A model generated the notes under the pieces. The model was not told where the DNA came from, did no database searches, and saw only the letters and a list, made by a program, of their open reading frames with translations. A stretch of DNA of 64,000 nucleotides. Source: Orbilia blumenaviensis (lineage: Eukaryota > Ascomycota > Orbiliomycetes > Orbiliales > Orbiliaceae). The DNA lies in contig JAVHNS010000012.1 in assembly GCA_036872755.1 (NCBI GenBank), forward strand, positions 682,001 through 746,000, given 5' to 3'. Shown here piece by piece: positions 62,440 to 64,000 of the stretch (position 1 is its first letter; each line of letters begins with the position of its first letter). A program made the position numbers and the translations under genes.

Positions 62440-63361
62440 ACCTGGGTAGATACATAGATATAATATTATCGTAACTTTAACTACCGTAGGGTGGAATGAC
62501 AGGCTTGGTTGAAGACTTCCGCGGTTCAGGTCTACTTTGTGGCCAAGGTAAAGAAGATATATAATTTCTCAAGGCAGCTTAAGACCCTTCAATTAAGCCA
62601 CGTCCCAGGTCTACCAAAAACGCGTATGGTAAAGCTTACATTTGTGGAAACGCACTTATGGCTAACTGGACTTACCTAGGGCCCTACCTACCTAGCTTAC
62701 CTAGTTAGTGGTTGAGTGGAGCTCGGACCAGATAGGTGCGAATTCCAAGGTCTATATAAACTGCTTGAGTAGTTAGTACTGCGGCCAAAGGGAAGCAAAT
62801 ATCTGAAACGAACCTGCATGCCATTATCGTCTCGAAGCCAGTACAAAGGCCGAAAAAAAAAGAAAGAAAAATAACGGAAAACGAAAAAAAGAATGGGAAA
62901 GAAAGCTTCCATCATGCAGGTTATTGTAAAGGATTTTGTCCGATCTCTGTTTTGCAATCGGTAGGGCGATCGAATCGCCAGGTACCATGGGATAATGTGG
63001 CTTTTCGGACTTTGTCATCCCGATTTCCTATTATAACATGGGTCTGTTAATATACGGGTGCCGGGATGGCTTGCATTGACTACGGTGTTGCATTTTAGGC
63101 GCGCCGGAACTCGAGGTCATACGGTGCCGAGAATGACCTCAAGAAACTCTAAGTGGGCCCAGCAGAAGATTTAAAGCTTGGAGATTCAGATTGGATGGAT
63201 ATGGCTATTATTTGCTATACGCAAAATGTCGTGGGGTGGTGATAACTCTCAAGCTTAACATCAATTTCATTTGTATAAATTGCGACGATTTCCCACCGAA
63301 GAATTCCGTTATCCGCTACACGGAGGTTGTGCTAGTATCCACCGAACAAAAAATAGAGAAA

Positions 63362-63369
63362 TATATAAG
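63362..63369 (+). promoter_or_regulatory. TATA box of the CE1 esterase gene
   Basis: TATATAAG lies 27 bp before the ATG at 63396. The short distance would put the transcription start very near the ATG, so either the leader is very short or another upstream element is used. Confidence 0.35.
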
Positions 63370-63395
63370 ATAGTAGCTACTGGGATTAAGATAAC

Positions 63396-64000
63396 ATGCG
63401 TGTCTCGACCTTCTTGTCCTTCGCCGCTGCTGTGGGCGGTGCGCTCTCCCAGCTCTCCAGTACCCTTCAACTGGTCACTGAAGACTTTGGCGAAAATCCA
63501 ACAAACACTCCGTTCTATATCTACGTCCCAACATCTGTTACAAGCAATCCCGCTGTTATAGTTGGCGCACATTGGTGTACCGGTGAGTCCTATTGATATA
63601 AAACATAGTCGCCAGATCCAAAGCCGGGATTTTACCTTTTAAAGAGACTAAAGTATCTCGTATCGATTGATAGGAAGCGGACCCGATTTCTTTTCTGGCA
63701 CTCAATACGCCCGATACGCTGATACGTACGGGTACATTGTCATCTACCCGTCTGCGAATCGCTCCTCGAAATGCTGGGATGTAAGTTACATACTCGACGG
63801 GTCCTGATCTGCTTTCTCAATTGCAGTACTCACAGAGTATTTCATATTTTAGGTCGCGAGCAATGCAACTCTCACACATAACGGCGGCAGTGACTCCCTC
63901 GCCATCGTTAACATGGTAAAATGGACACTCAGGAAGTACAATGGAGACGCGAACCGAGTTTTTATCACCGGCATGTCCAGCGGCGGTATGATGACCCAAG
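63396..64000 (+). CDS. Acetylxylan-esterase/feruloyl-esterase-like CE1 enzyme, 5' part
   Basis: The gene runs off the window. Exons seen are 63396-63582, 63674-63780 and 63853 to the end, joined in frame. Residues 1-18 are a signal peptide (MRVSTFLSFAAAVGGALS). The mature part follows the CE1/PHB-depolymerase-like fold of fungal acetylxylan esterases: PFYIYVP, VGAHWCTGSGPDFFSGTQYA, YIVIYPSAN, and the nucleophile elbow GMSSGGMM just before the edge. The enzyme would be secreted and remove acetyl groups from xylan in plant cell walls. The catalytic Asp and His, and any cellulose-binding domain, would lie beyond 64000. Only this part can be judged, but the match is strong. Confidence 0.85.

Larger units (their letters stand above)
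62115..63395. other. Intergenic region
   Basis: 3' flank of the ABC transporter and promoter of the CE1 esterase. It holds the imperfect hairpin at 62404-62439, a second cluster of CCTACCTACCTAG motifs at about 62685-62706, and a purine tract at 62850-62910. No gene seen. Confidence 0.45.

Noticed and set aside
56518..64000. ABC transporter and esterase as part of a secondary-metabolite cluster
   Set aside because: No polyketide synthase, NRPS, terpene synthase, P450 or pathway regulator lies near; the carboxylesterase is 48 kb away.

Overview
The window is nuclear DNA of a filamentous ascomycete (Pezizomycotina). The evidence is: short GT..AG introns of about 50-150 bp with CTAAY/CTGAC-type branch points in nearly every gene; a fungal gene set (Rvs167-type BAR-SH3 protein, Yra1-type export factor, mitochondrial 3-methylcrotonyl-CoA carboxylase alpha, full-length ABCC transporter, CE1 esterase, acuF-like C2H2 protein, DUF7580-like protein); and long gene-poor stretches. 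No rRNA, tRNA, CRISPR array or autonomous transposon ORF was found. An Orbiliomycetes-like fungus is a guess only.

Layout. 1-5 kb: aldo/keto reductase and BAR-SH3 protein. 8.2-12.9 kb: secreted type-B carboxylesterase/lipase and Yra1-like mRNA export protein. 12.9-20.3 kb: gene-poor, with two weakly supported small secreted-peptide genes and one unidentified ORF. 20.3-26.3 kb: a GT8/Gnt1-like protein that has lost its DxD motif, a BAX-inhibitor-1 family protein and a small four-TM MARVEL-like protein. 28.5-38.2 kb: all minus strand; a second MARVEL-like gene split by a 1.73-kb intron filled with a degenerate repeat array, an acidic protein with a 1.04-kb intron, and a coiled-coil membrane protein. 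39.4-41.8 kb: MCC alpha. 42.5-49.3 kb: divergent pair, an acuF-like C2H2/RING-like/coiled-coil protein and a DUF7580-like protein. 49.8-55.2 kb: two paralogous secreted cysteine-containing proteins of no family I recognise. 56.5-62.1 kb: 13-exon ABCC transporter. 63.4 kb to the end: 5' part of a CE1 acetylxylan-esterase-like gene.

There is no clear biosynthetic cluster; neighbours are mostly unrelated housekeeping and accessory genes. The most unusual points are the repeat-filled intron with ten copies of a TCAYGTGA-centred motif, the secreted paralog pair, the C2H2/RING-like protein with a duplicated C-terminal YPGC module, and the GT8 protein lacking its metal-binding motif. All exon boundaries below were deduced by reading splice signals and checking that the reading frame is preserved; none has transcript support.
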